Below, piece after piece: positions 45,001 through 54,200 of a DNA stretch of 64,000 nt; position 1 is the first letter of the stretch; each line of letters begins with the position of its first letter. This DNA comes from Deltaproteobacteria bacterium. Lineage in GTDB: Bacteria > Myxococcota_A > Polyangia > HGW-17 > SLPX01. Where the stretch lies: the NCBI GenBank assembly GCA_021162935.1, contig JAGGXR010000157.1:1-64000 (forward strand), written 5' to 3'. The notes under the pieces were generated by a model. It saw only the letters and a list, made by a program, of their open reading frames with translations, was not told where the DNA came from and ran no database searches. The position numbers were made by a program, and so were the translations under genes.

Positions 45001-45950
45001 TCCGTGAGTCGACGCACGCCGATGGGACGATTCGTTGCAGCGCAGCACACGGCGACTTCGCGCGCTTGGTTCGAGAGTCGTTGGAATCGCTGGCGGACGA
45101 GGCCGTCGGCGTCGGGCGTGCCCCAGGTCAGCAGGGCCTCGATGAGTCGTGGGCGACCACCGGTCAGACGGGCTACTCGATGAGCCACGTCATCGCGTCG
45201 AAGGAGGTCTGCAACGCCGTTGGCGGGCAGAGGTCGAATTTCCAGGGCATGGGCGGCCAGATTCCCTGTCCAGAAGGGCCTGTCTTCTATGGAATCGCTT
45301 CTCCAGGATAGCAGGAGCATACCCGGAAAGGCTTTATCGTGGATAGGATCAGCGGTCAGCCCGTCGGCAGGAGCGAGCCTATGGGCAAGCTCCTCGATGA
45401 GGGCGATCGTGTCCGAACTCGTGTGATGCAGATTCGAAACCAGGACGATCGGAGGACGGATGCTGGCCACCTTGGCCAGATGCTCCGACAGGATTGCAAT
45501 GAGTGCGGCGTGGCGGTCCTGGTTTTCGTCGGCAGCTTTCCCCGGGGCCATGGCCGCCAGGATGCGGTTGGCGGCAAAGCGTGCCTCACGGGAGACCAGG
45601 GACGGGTTGAACTCGTCGATGTAGCTCGCTGCCTGTTCTAGGAGTGCTTCGAGGGGGCGGGAGGGTCGTTGGAATCGATGGCACTGGGTTGCGAATACCC
45701 CGATGCCTTCGAGCTTGGATTGGCGCCGGAATTCTTCCAGCACCAGGCTTTTGCCGACTCCCTTGGGGCCCAAGACCAGGACCACGGTTCCGTGGTTCTT
45801 GCCATGGGTCTCATAGAGATCCCGCAGGGCCGTGAGTTCCCCCTGCCTCCCGGCCGAACCAAGTTTGAGGTTGGCGCCATCGTCCGTTAGGGGCGCGATG
45901 TCGCTCGACCAATGTTGGTTGACCACCATGTCGTTTGGAATTTTCACCAT
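42015..45950 (-). CDS. Giant sigma54-dependent regulator with STAND-type ATPase, TPR array and Fis-type HTH
   Basis: 1311 aa. The N-terminus (about 35-330) is an AAA/STAND-like ATPase with Walker A GPKGVGKSLV. A winged-helix-like region and then a long TPR array (about 400-880, with pairs such as 'ALEMAERTGDRRHQAFCQQN') follow. Residues 930-1170 form a sigma54 activator AAA+ domain: GESGTGKELAA, the sigma54-contact loop GAFTGA, Walker B GGTIFLDEIGD, the R-finger region FREDLYYRLKG and GWPGNVRELENVL. The C-terminus is a Fis-type HTH (NITQAAKVLGMKRPRLSQLV). GAFTGA is intact, so sigma54 activation is expected. The N-terminal half resembles MalT/AfsR-like or PknK-like sensors that bind a signal via TPRs. 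It probably controls the lipoprotein gene or distant sigma54 promoters. Confidence 0.9.
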   Translation of the reverse strand: MVKIPNDMVVNQHWSSDIAPLTDDGANLKLGSAGRQGELTALRDLYETHGKNHGTVVLVLGPKGVGKSLVLEEFRRQSKLEGIGVFATQCHRFQRPSRPLEALLEQAASYIDEFNPSLVSREARFAANRILAAMAPGKAADENQDRHAALIAILSEHLAKVASIRPPIVLVSNLHHTSSDTIALIEELAHRLAPADGLTADPIHDKAFPGMLLLSWRSDSIEDRPFWTGNLAAHALEIRPLPANGVADLLRRDDVAHRVARLTGGRPRLIEALLTWGTPDADGLVRQRFQRLSNQAREVAVCCAATNRPIGVRRLTELSGVSAGQIGIAIEELLSSGLMTHTVLEGEIQIDFRSSEDRTALASTVMPELLRSWHFRIGEYLNAEGNVPAAARHLIQAWDESHDLDELLSLVLEAVELLDAAGDVHEAAELCHRTEAIVVGAGRRTQRTTEFTKTLAQRAAMLDERRGDYQAGLDVLERELKLEDLPSFSRHAGRLCRLLGRTADARRHLDEALRVLPSDAIRERAEVLIDLAEVALTEGRHENAAHFLDKAEDLDEDNAGLADLLLVRGKLHASRGDLSSAAHMFEHAIEDARQRGRSESEIRSLVNLGIIKLRGGDQEAAATLYAEALEMAERTGDRRHQAFCQQNLAVLAHWRRDYRKALFWYHESVRNFQRLANQGLMAWVTVDLGDLYLELGDTEQSKAMTSQARFLLSRAANSTALFFLDFLDARLKAEDGLLMQSKRDLVKVRQLARKQSRPEDETTVGIELARIEARMGNQTDAMDILAQLPKTESPKLKGRLLLTMAEQKLPRTPKEALDILGQALDQFEESLDPDGQWKTMARMSEAHAALGDQPASTHWRRQAREVEASIRATVPPSMMKQYPSVSCRNPYLSLLEDKRSSFLSAPKRTTQSSDRFVPTNIKKNRNDSAPAITNMIGAHPVFQQTLKALERIAASETTVLLTGESGTGKELAAEAIHDLSTRHDMPLVKVNCAALVETLLLSELFGHERGAFTGALRTKKGRFEVADGGTIFLDEIGDISPRTQVALLRVLQERTFERVGGTQSINVNVRIVCATNRNLDAMVQAGTFREDLYYRLKGIQVELPPLRARGQDVLILAKHILDHLARTDGVQPKHLTEEAGNLLMTHGWPGNVRELENVLRSAWVFADGSEITASLVSQFLSSGRSVQTPTERSPKLENVLAGHSHPELPTSALSNEDGADANAPATAHPTDIFGSTYRHLLDEGLSLKAMKKIIERECIVRALDASQGNITQAAKVLGMKRPRLSQLVKEHGLSVNSTAFESKGESHASRN

Positions 45951-46011
45951 GTCGTCTCACTCTCGTGTGGGTCACGAAGTGGACTCGGATGAGTTCACGG
46001 CGTAGATGGGC

Positions 46012-46027
46012 TGCAAGTTTCGATCCA
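46012..46027 (-). promoter_or_regulatory. Possible sigma54 (-24/-12) promoter of the regulator gene
   Basis: Minus-strand TGGATCGAAACTTGCA keeps the GG and GC dinucleotides with the required ten bases between them; the -12 box TTGCA is perfect but the -24 box TGGATC departs from TGGCAC. It lies about 60 bases before the start of a sigma54 activator, so self-control is conceivable. Confidence 0.3.
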
Positions 46028-46271
46028 CGTTTTACTGTCGACTGGGTTCCCTGCACGTTTCTTAAATAGATTGAAAAATCAACTGGTTGAATGAAGAGTT
46101 CCTGGGCGGATCGCCTCGTTTTTTCGAGGTGCTGTGTCAAAAAATTGACGACGCAGGTGCAAGAACTTCATGAAGAGTGACACGGATGTCGCGGTACGTA
46201 CGCGGCCCACGGGACATGGACCGGGAACGGAAAGTCTCCATTTTTCCCCCAATGCCGCAGGTTGTCGGGCT

Positions 46272-46353
46272 GGGAGCAGTGAGCCGACAGGTTCACGCTC
46301 CGTTCTGCGAGAGGCCGGGGGGCAATTCCCCCCAGCCTACTCACTGCAGTGAG
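46272..46353. other. Three consecutive hairpins in the 450-base gap before the regulator gene
   Basis: The gap 45951-46402 has no gene. Within it lie: GGAGC(A)GTGA paired with TCACGCTCC (about 46272-46302); GGC-C-GGGGGG / CCCCCC-A-GCC with loop CAATT (46313-46337); and the perfect palindrome CTCACTGCAGTGAG (46340-46353). They are nearly contiguous, about 50-130 bases downstream of the MshEN gene stop on the minus strand. They may form a transcription end for that gene or a structured RNA. No U-tract follows on either strand. Confidence 0.45.
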
Positions 46354-46402
46354 AGCATTCGGCTGTGGAGGCAGTGGGGAATGACCGATTCAGCTTGAAT
46401 CG

Positions 46403-48067
46403 TCAGGTGGAGCTTTGGCGGCGATCCAAGAGGATGCGTTCGTAGGCGCTTTCAGCGTGCACCACGAGCTCGGCGACCTCGTCCTGTGGAACCTGGCCTC
46501 CCGAGCCACAGAGGACGGCAACCACTCGGTTTCTCAAAAGGACGGGGAAGACCGATAGGATGGTATTCGATGGGGAGAGCGCCTTGGCCACCAATCGGTC
46601 GGCCGGCCGGTTGCCGAGCGGTCCCTGGTAGGGGCAACGGCCCGTCACGACCTGGGTCAGGATCGACTCCTCGTCGAGGGCGATGCGGATCTGCTCTCGG
46701 GCAATTTTTTCGGGCAGAGGGCCCCCTCTTAGATTTTTCAGGACGAGTCGGTGCTGCTGTGTCACCAGGTACATGGCCACGTCGCAGAAGGTGTTCAGGT
46801 ATTTTACGAGCGCGGTGCCCACCTGGTCGCGCTTGTTGGTGGACGAAAGCTCCTTGGATGCAAGGTCGTATTCACGTGAACGTCGGGCAAGACGCGGTTG
46901 CGAGGCCACGGCGGGAGCGCGCCAAGCGCTTTCCTGCCGTCGTCCCGCAGTTTCGGTGGTGGATTGGGCTGCCCCTGTTGCTGGCACCGTTTCGTGAGCC
47001 TGACGGCCCGGCTGGCCGGGGGCCGGGCGGCGTGCTGGCTTCCCGTGGCCCGAGATGGCGGGCAATCCAAGCAGCGTATTCTTCTTTTTGCCGAATTTGA
47101 GGGCCTCGGCTGCCTGTCCTGAAGGGGGCTTCCAAGGTTTGGGACCTTGGGCCGCCCATTTCCCAGTCTTTGCTGCCTTGGCGCTTTGTTGGGGCACCCC
47201 GACCGTCTGTTGTGTCGCGCCTTCCTGCAACGCGGAAACCGGTCCGCTTGCAAGCCTGGACGATGTCGTTGTCCGAGGCTTTGGGCTCTTGACCTTGGTC
47301 AGGGGCACGATGGGTTCATCGGCCGCCCCCAGAGAGCTCGATGGTCGACGTTTTGGTCTGGGTCTCTTGACCTTGGTCAGGAGCACGACGTCCTCGGCGT
47401 TCATGTCCGTCGCAAAGGACTGCCGTCCTGCCGATGGTGGTGGTCCTGCCGATGGTGGTGGTCCTGCCGATGGTGGCGGTCCCGCCGATGGTGGTGGCCC
47501 TGCCGATGGTGGCGGTCCCGCCGATGGTGGTGGTCCCGCCGATATTGGAGGCCCTGCCGCAAGCAACGTGGCCTCTGTCCCAGGGACGGGGGCCCCTGAG
47601 GCTACCGGGTTCCACAGGGTTTCTGCAACGGCTGGGTCTGTGTCCCCGTAGAGCCGTGTCACGGCTCGCTCCACTGCAGTCGTTTCCGCGACGGATCGGA
47701 CCACGTAGAGATTCGTTCGGTCCACCAAGGTGTTGAGAGCCTCGATGTCAGCGGGGTTCCCCATAGCCAGGACGAGGTGGCCCTCGGGGTCGAGTCGAAC
47801 CGGAACTATGTGAAAGGCTTTCGCCAGATCGGCTGGGACCAGTCCGCGGATCTGGCCGGGCACACGCTGTAATTCCGGTTCAGTAATTTTCGGGATCAGG
47901 AGTTTGCGTCGGAACAGGTCCACGAGACGCTTTTCGTCCACGAGACCTTTGTGGACGAGATAGGCATGGAAAGGCAACCCGGCCCGTTTGGCGTCCGACT
48001 CGGCGTTGGCGATCTGTCGTTGACTCAACAGACCTGCCTCGATGAGCATCAAGTTGAAGGCTTCCAT
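46403..48067 (-). CDS. MshEN (type II secretion ATPase N-terminal)-domain protein with GAF-like C-terminus
   Basis: 554 aa, soluble. Residues 1-140 match the MshEN/GspE N-terminal fold: 'LMLIEAGLLSQRQIANAESDA', split as LMLIEAGLLSQRQI and ANAESDAKRAG; HAYLVHKGLVDEKRLVDL; IPVRLDPEGHLVLAMGNP in slightly altered form; ADIEALNTLVDR. MshEN domains bind c-di-GMP in several ATPases (family knowledge). No secretion-ATPase domain follows; there is a Pro/Ala-rich linker with seven GPP[PI]SA repeats and K/R-rich segments. The C-terminal 150 residues (YDLASKELSST... VFPVLLRNRVVAVLCGSG) look like a GAF-type sensor. A free-standing c-di-GMP sensor or adaptor is the best inference. The ATG at 48067 lacks a strong ribosome site. 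Confidence 0.78.
   Translation of the reverse strand: MEAFNLMLIEAGLLSQRQIANAESDAKRAGLPFHAYLVHKGLVDEKRLVDLFRRKLLIPKITEPELQRVPGQIRGLVPADLAKAFHIVPVRLDPEGHLVLAMGNPADIEALNTLVDRTNLYVVRSVAETTAVERAVTRLYGDTDPAVAETLWNPVASGAPVPGTEATLLAAGPPISAGPPPSAGPPPSAGPPPSAGPPPSAGPPPSAGPPPSAGRQSFATDMNAEDVVLLTKVKRPRPKRRPSSSLGAADEPIVPLTKVKSPKPRTTTSSRLASGPVSALQEGATQQTVGVPQQSAKAAKTGKWAAQGPKPWKPPSGQAAEALKFGKKKNTLLGLPAISGHGKPARRPAPGQPGRQAHETVPATGAAQSTTETAGRRQESAWRAPAVASQPRLARRSREYDLASKELSSTNKRDQVGTALVKYLNTFCDVAMYLVTQQHRLVLKNLRGGPLPEKIAREQIRIALDEESILTQVVTGRCPYQGPLGNRPADRLVAKALSPSNTILSVFPVLLRNRVVAVLCGSGGQVPQDEVAELVVHAESAYERILLDRRQSST
47429..47554 (-). repeat. 18-base in-frame tandem repeat, seven copies
   Basis: Seven 18-base units in the MshEN gene encode six GPPPSA and one GPPISA. 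Copies differ only at a few third positions. The units are contiguous with no spacers. Confidence 0.9.
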
Positions 48068-48192
48068 GTCAGCCGTTTTGCCTTTCGACTCATAGCGAAC
48101 GTTGTATCCCAGCTATTTGCGCCAATTTTGTCAGCTTTGGCCAGGTTGACCTTTGTGTCAAGTGCAACCAACCAATCCCACGTTCGATCACC

Positions 48193-48238
48193 TTCTGTCC
48201 TTGCCAAAGTGACGGTTCTGCCCTTGTCAACGTGACGG
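48193..48238. repeat. 23-base tandem direct repeat in the promoter region of the MshEN gene
   Basis: Two adjacent copies, TTCTG[T/C]CCTTG[C/T]CAA[A/C]GTGACGG, at 48193-48215 and 48216-48238, differ at three positions. Related TTGACA/CAAAGG-type words recur on the minus strand at about 48143-48168. It lies between the UvrA-like gene and the MshEN gene, both on the minus strand, about 130 bases upstream of the MshEN start. It looks like a multi-site regulator target. Confidence 0.5.
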
Positions 48239-48298
48239 CCTTCTCTTTGCGAGTGCAGTCAGGGAAGGGGCGTTCGGGATGGTCGTTGTCCAGCGTCG

Positions 48299-51200
48299 CT
48301 ACGATGGCGATGCAAAGGGGATGCGCTGGGCCAGGAATCGTCCGGTGGTGGTGCCGGATTGTGCGATTTCGTGTGGCGCGCCACTGGCGACGAGGCGTCC
48401 TCCGTCTGCGCCTGCCTCGGGGCCCAGGTCTAGAACGTGGTCGGCCGCGACGATGAGGTCGAGGTTGTGTTCGATGACCACGACCGTGTTGCCGGCGTCC
48501 ACGAGTCGGTGCAGGGTGGCGATGAGTTGACGGACGTCGGCCATGTGGAGGCCGGTGGTGGGCTCGTCCAACAAGTAGATGACGTTGCTGCCTGGTCGAT
48601 AGAGTTCGGTGGCAAGTCGGATGCGCTGGGCCTCGCCGCCAGACAGGGTTGGGCTCGGTTGGCCCAGCTTCAGGTAGCCCAGATCCAGGTTGGCCAGGAG
48701 TTGGAGGGGGCGCCGGATTTTCGGGATGGCGCTGAAGAGTTCCAGTGCCTCGTCCACGGTAGCGTCCAGGATGTCCGCCATGTTCTTGCCTCGGTATCGA
48801 ACCGAGAGGGTGTCCTGTTCGTATCTCGTTTCGCCGCAGGCCTCGCAGGGGACGAGCACGTCGGGCAGGAGCTTCATTTCGACCTTGATGCGGCCGCGCC
48901 CCTTGCAGGTTTCACAGCGCCCGCCTGAAACATTGAAGCTGAAACGCGATGGTTTGAAACCACGAATCCTGGCTTCCGGTCGGGCTGCCATGAGCTGGCG
49001 AATCTCGTCGAAGAAGCCCACGTAGGTCGCTGGGATGGAGCGGGACGTGCGGCCGATGGGAGCCTGGTCCACGACGCGGACGGCACGGATCGTTTCGTCG
49101 ATCGCGATGCCTCGGGCGAGGTGTTCCGGCACTGGGTCGCCGCGGAGTTTGGCGCCGAGCGCCGGCCCAAGCACGCCCAGGACGAGACTGGACTTCCCCG
49201 AGCCGCTCACGCCAGTGACGCAATTGATGGCCCCCATGAGGAATTCTGCATCCAGGTTCGCCAGGTTATGGAGGCGGGCACCCAGGATTCGGATCCTGGC
49301 TCGTTGGTCGCCCCGTTTCGCCAGGGGGCGGCCGTCGGATTCGGCGGAAGGTTTGTGGCTTTGTTGCGGTCGTCTGGATCGATCTGTTTGTGCACTGACC
49401 CTGCGTCCGTCCCGTTCGGCAGGAATCGGGGAGTTTGCCGCCAGGCGTCTCAGTTCGCGTCCGGTGACGGATGCCTCACTGGCCAGCAAGTCGGCCACCG
49501 TGCCCTGGACCACGAGCCTGCCACCCTTCGTGCCAGCTCCCGGTCCGAGATCAAGGACGTGATCCGCTGCTCGGATCACCTGGTCGTCGTGTTCCACTAC
49601 GAGGACGCTGCAGCCTCGATCCTTGAGTGAGCTGAAGGCGTCGATGAGGCGCTTCGTGTCCCTGGGATGGAGACCCACCGTGGGTTCGTCCAGGATGTAG
49701 GCGGCGCCTCGGAGCGCCGACCCGAGCTGCGCGGCCAGTCGCAGCCGTTGGGCTTCGCCGGTGCTCAGGGTGGGCGTCCGTCGGTCCAGGGTCAGGTATC
49801 CGAGTCCAAGGCGATTCATGGCTTCGAGTCGGCTCGATACTTCTTCGAGGATCTCGATGGCCCGAGTCGGAATGGGCTCGTTTTCGAATACTCCCTCCCG
49901 CAGCAGCCGTCGGAAGCGTTCGGCGGCCTCGGCTGCGTTCCAGGCAAGCATTTCCGGGAGACTGATGCCCTCGATGAACATGGCCCTCGCCTCGGGGCGT
50001 AGCCTCGACCCGCCACAGTCGGGACAGACGGTGGGCTGAGATCCGAGTTCGTGTCCGGCAATGGTGCCCAGACCGTCGCAGGTCGCACATGCGCCGCGCG
50101 GGCTGTTGAAGGAGAGCAGGAGGGGGTCGGGAGCTTCGAATCCTCGATGGCACCTGGGACAGGTGCGATGGCTGCTGAGCACCAAATCGTCGTTGGTTCT
50201 CTCGCGATTCAGGATGAGGACCGTGCCCGAGCCGAGGTCCAGGGCCTGTTCTACCAGGGACATCAGGCTTTCGCCGTCCGTCTCCGGTGTGACGGCGCCG
50301 CAAACGGCGTCCAGATCGTGTTCGCGGTAGCGGGACAGATCCGGTGGTTTGGCCAGGTCGTGGAAGACTCCGTCTGCGCGAATGGTTTTGATGCCGGCCC
50401 GCCGAAGGCGGAAAATGAGGGGGCGATGGTGTCCCTTTCTGGCCCGCAGCACCGGAGCAGCCAAGAGAATGCTTTTCGACCGGCTTTGTTCCAGGACCTT
50501 GAGGTGCACCTGGGATGTGGTGGCTTCCTGGACCGGAAGGTTGCAGCGAGGACAGTACTGGACGCCGAAACGCGCCACCAGGAGTCGTAGGTAATGAGCC
50601 ACCTCGGTCACCGTGGCCACCGTGGATCGCGGTCCGCCTGCCGCCAGCTTGCGCGAAACCGCGATGGTGGGAGGCAACCCGGAGAGGCGTTCCACGTGGG
50701 GCCGGGGCAGCGGGCGGATTACGTGACGGACGTAGGCGGCCTGGGTCTCCAGGTAGCGGCGCTGTCCTTCTGCGAAGAGGATGTCGAAGGCCAGGGTGGA
50801 TTTTCCCGATCCGCTGATTCCGGTGATGGCCACGATGGCCCCTCGTGGAATATCGAGATTCAGGTTGTCCAGATTGTGCTCCATGGCGCCGCGGAGTTCG
50901 ATCACCGGATTGTTGCCCTCCAGACCCGAAGCAACGGCGACGGCTCGGTATGCTGCAGCGGTCTCCGCCGCCTGTGCAATGGTGACGCGCTCTCTTGATT
51001 GCCAAGCCAACGCAGGCGTCTCATCGTTGCCGTTGGTCGCAGTCTGCGGTGCCCCCATCCAGTCGATCAGGGCCATACCCGTGGCGGTTTGTCCCCTTGC
51101 TGCAAGTTCTTGTGGGCTGCCCTGGTCCACGAGTCGTCCCCCCTCGGTTCCTCCCCCAGGGCCCAGGTCGATCACGTGGTCACAGTGGCTGACGAGTTCC

Positions 51201-54200
51201 ATGTCGTGGTCCACGAGGATGACCGAGACGCCTTGGCCCACGAGCCGGCGCAGGAGCCCGACGATTCGTGATACGTCCATGGGATGGAGACCCACGCTCG
51301 GTTCGTCCAGGAGCACGAGGCTTCCTGGAGCCAGGTCTTTGAGGGCTCTGGCGAGTTTGATTCGTTGCGCCTCACCAGCGGACAGGGTCGTCAGACGTTG
51401 TCCCAGCGCGAGGTATCCGAGACCAACCTCCTGCAAAATGGACAGCTTTCTGCAGACGGCTCTGTGTTCGGAAAAGGTCTGCGCGGCCTGGTCTACCGTG
51501 AGGTCCAGGATTTGGGCCATGTTCAGGCCTTTGTAGGGGACCTCCAGGACCACCGGTGCGTAGCGTGTGCCTCCGCAGTCGGGGCAGGGAACCGCCACGT
51601 CGGGCAGAAACTGCATCTCTACCACCTCCACGCCGGATCCGTGGCAATGTTTGCAGCCGCCCAGGGGCGAATTGAACGAGAACCACGAGGGACTGAGACC
51701 AAGCCGTTTCGCCTCGGGTTGACGCGCCATGACCCTGCGGATCGGATCGAGGATTCCGAGGAATGTTGCCGGATTGGACCGGGAACTCCGTGACGGCGGA
51801 TCCTGATCCACGAACAGGACGCCAGTCACCTGGTCGGCCCCGAGGATTCGATCGATGCTTCGCTCAGGGACGCTGGTGCCCTGGTTCATGCGCTCGTGAC
51901 TCGCGTCGTCCATTGCATCGTGCATTGCATCGCGCGTCCCGTCGTGGCTCGCATCGCGCGTTGCATCGTGTGCCAGGTTGTCGTAGAGCACGTCTCGAAT
52001 GAGGGTGGATTTTCCCGATCCGGAGACCCCGGTAACGGCCACGAGTCGGCCCAATGGAAAATGGACCGTGAGGTTTGCGAGGTTGTGTTTCCTGGCTCCT
52101 TGCACGGTCAGGGTCGCCTGAGAGGTCGTTCGGCCCATTTTGGACGCTGACGATTCAGCGACTGTCTCAGTCTGCGTCCGAAACCGTCCATCGGACGACC
52201 GTATTTCATCAATGGCTTGTCCTGTATTGGACAGCCGGTTTTTTCGGGCCAGCCACTGTGCCACGAAGGGGCCGGTCACGGATTCTGCGTTCGTGATGAG
52301 GCCGAGCGGCGGTCCTTGGTAGAGGATTCGTCCGCCCATTCCGCCGCCGCCTGGTCCGAGTTCCACCACGTGGTGCGCCCGGCGCAGAACCTCCGGGTGG
52401 TGTTCGGTGACCACCACCGTGTTGCCCTCGGCGCAGAGTCGTTCCAGAACGTCACATAGGGCAGGTACGTCGTGACTGTGGAGTCCCACCGTGGGCTCGT
52501 CCAGGATGTAGAGCGCTCCAGCCATCCTGGTGCCCAGGCCCCGTGCAAGGTGCACCCGAGAAAGTTCGCCGCCCGACAGGGTGCGACCGCGTCGATCCAC
52601 CTGGAGGTGGCCGAGGCCCAGTTTTTCAAGGGTTTCCAGGCGTCCCGTCAGGTCGTCCAGCAGGGCTGCGACGGCCTCGTCAGGTTCTCGTCCATCGGAC
52701 GCACCCTTCTTCTTTCGTCCGTTCGTCGAAGCTTGAGCGGCCGATGCAGCCCCATGACGCTGCTCGTCCAGAGTCAGCTTCAGTTCGGACACGGTCATGG
52801 CGGTCCATTGGGCGAAGCTGCGCCTCCATAGTTCGTACGCTCTTGGTTCTGGGCCGAGTCGGACCCCGCTGCATTGTGGGCAGGGGGCCCTGCGGCGGTA
52901 TCGAGACAGGAAGATGCGAGCCTTCACGTCGTGGCGGAAGCTTTCGATGTATTCCATCAGGCCGGATACGCCCTCCCATCGAGGACCACCCGAGAGTACG
53001 AATTCCTGTTCCTGAGCATCGAGATCGCGAAAGGGGCGGTCCTGGTCGATCTCCCGCTTGAGACAGGCGGCCTCCATACGCCGCTGCCATCGCCTCGTGA
53101 TGCGGGCCTGAAACGGACGGATGGCGCCTTCGGCAAGGCTTTTCGTTGGATCCGGCACGACTTTACTTCGATCCATTTCAAGAATGTACCCATAGCCTCC
53201 GCATTCGGGACAGGCGCCCAGCGGGCTTTCGGCCGAGAAGGTATAGGGCGTCGGTTGTGGATATTCGGTGCCGCAGACAGGGCAATGGCGGGCCCGCCGG
53301 AGGGGCAGGCGCCGGCCCGACTCTGTGATGGCCCAGGCTCGCTGGTTTCCAGCGAGCCAAGCGCCTTCGATGGCCTCCCCAAGACGGTCCCGGTTCTTTT
53401 CGTTGACGAGCACGCGGTCCTGGATGACCTCGACCCGCCCAATGGCGAGCCATGCGCTGCTTGCGCCCGGATCGTCGAGGTGCCGCACCTGCCGTTTCAG
53501 GGCTGCTGTCCTGCCGTCGCCTGACTCGTTCGTGCGGCTGGCTTTGCTGTTCGTGGTGCCGGCTTTCGCGTTCGTGGTGCCTGGTTTGCCGTTTTTGCGA
53601 CCAGGCAGGCGCTTCTTCCTTGTCTTGCGTCTCGTCTCACCAGATTGTCTATCCGTCTCACCAGATTGTCTATCCGTCTCACCAGATTGTCTATCCGTCT
53701 CACCAGATTGTCTATCCGTCTCACCAGATTGTCTATCCGTCTCACCGGGTTGCCTGTCCGTTTCGTCGACCGGCCGCTCCGGCCCAGCGCCATCCTCTGT
53801 CTGGAGAGTGCCGACGATTCCTCTGGAATAGCCGGCGGCAGTGAGACCATCGAGGACCATGGCCAGGCTCTCTTCGTCTCGAACCGGCACATCGAAGGTG
53901 ACGAGGACGCGCTCTCCATCGGCGTCGCGCAAGAGCTGTTCAGTCGTCCTTCGGCCGCCCTGCGGCAGCACTTGGGCGCCGCATCGGTCGCATTTCCGGA
54001 TCCCTTCGCGCGCAAAGAGCATCTGGAGGGAAAAGGACCCCTCGATGAGGTCGAGTACCGTGACCCGTCCCGTTCGGATCCGGCCCTCGTGGGTCACGGA
54101 GATGGCCGGCGGGATCCGATCGACCCGACGCACGTTGGGTCGCGGTAGCCGTTCCAGGAACTGGCGGGCGTAGGTGCTGAAGGTCTCGGCGTAGAGTCTT

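Noticed and set aside
47429-47554. CRISPR-like array
   Set aside because: Units of 18 bases are contiguous and in frame, with no spacers; it encodes GPPPSA.
49551-51005. 484-codon frame within the double-UvrA gene
   Set aside because: Same strand, different phase; low-complexity Arg/Gly/Ser-rich translation without motifs.
53634-53759. CRISPR-like or iteron array
   Set aside because: 21-base units without spacers, in frame in a coding gene, no replication genes nearby.
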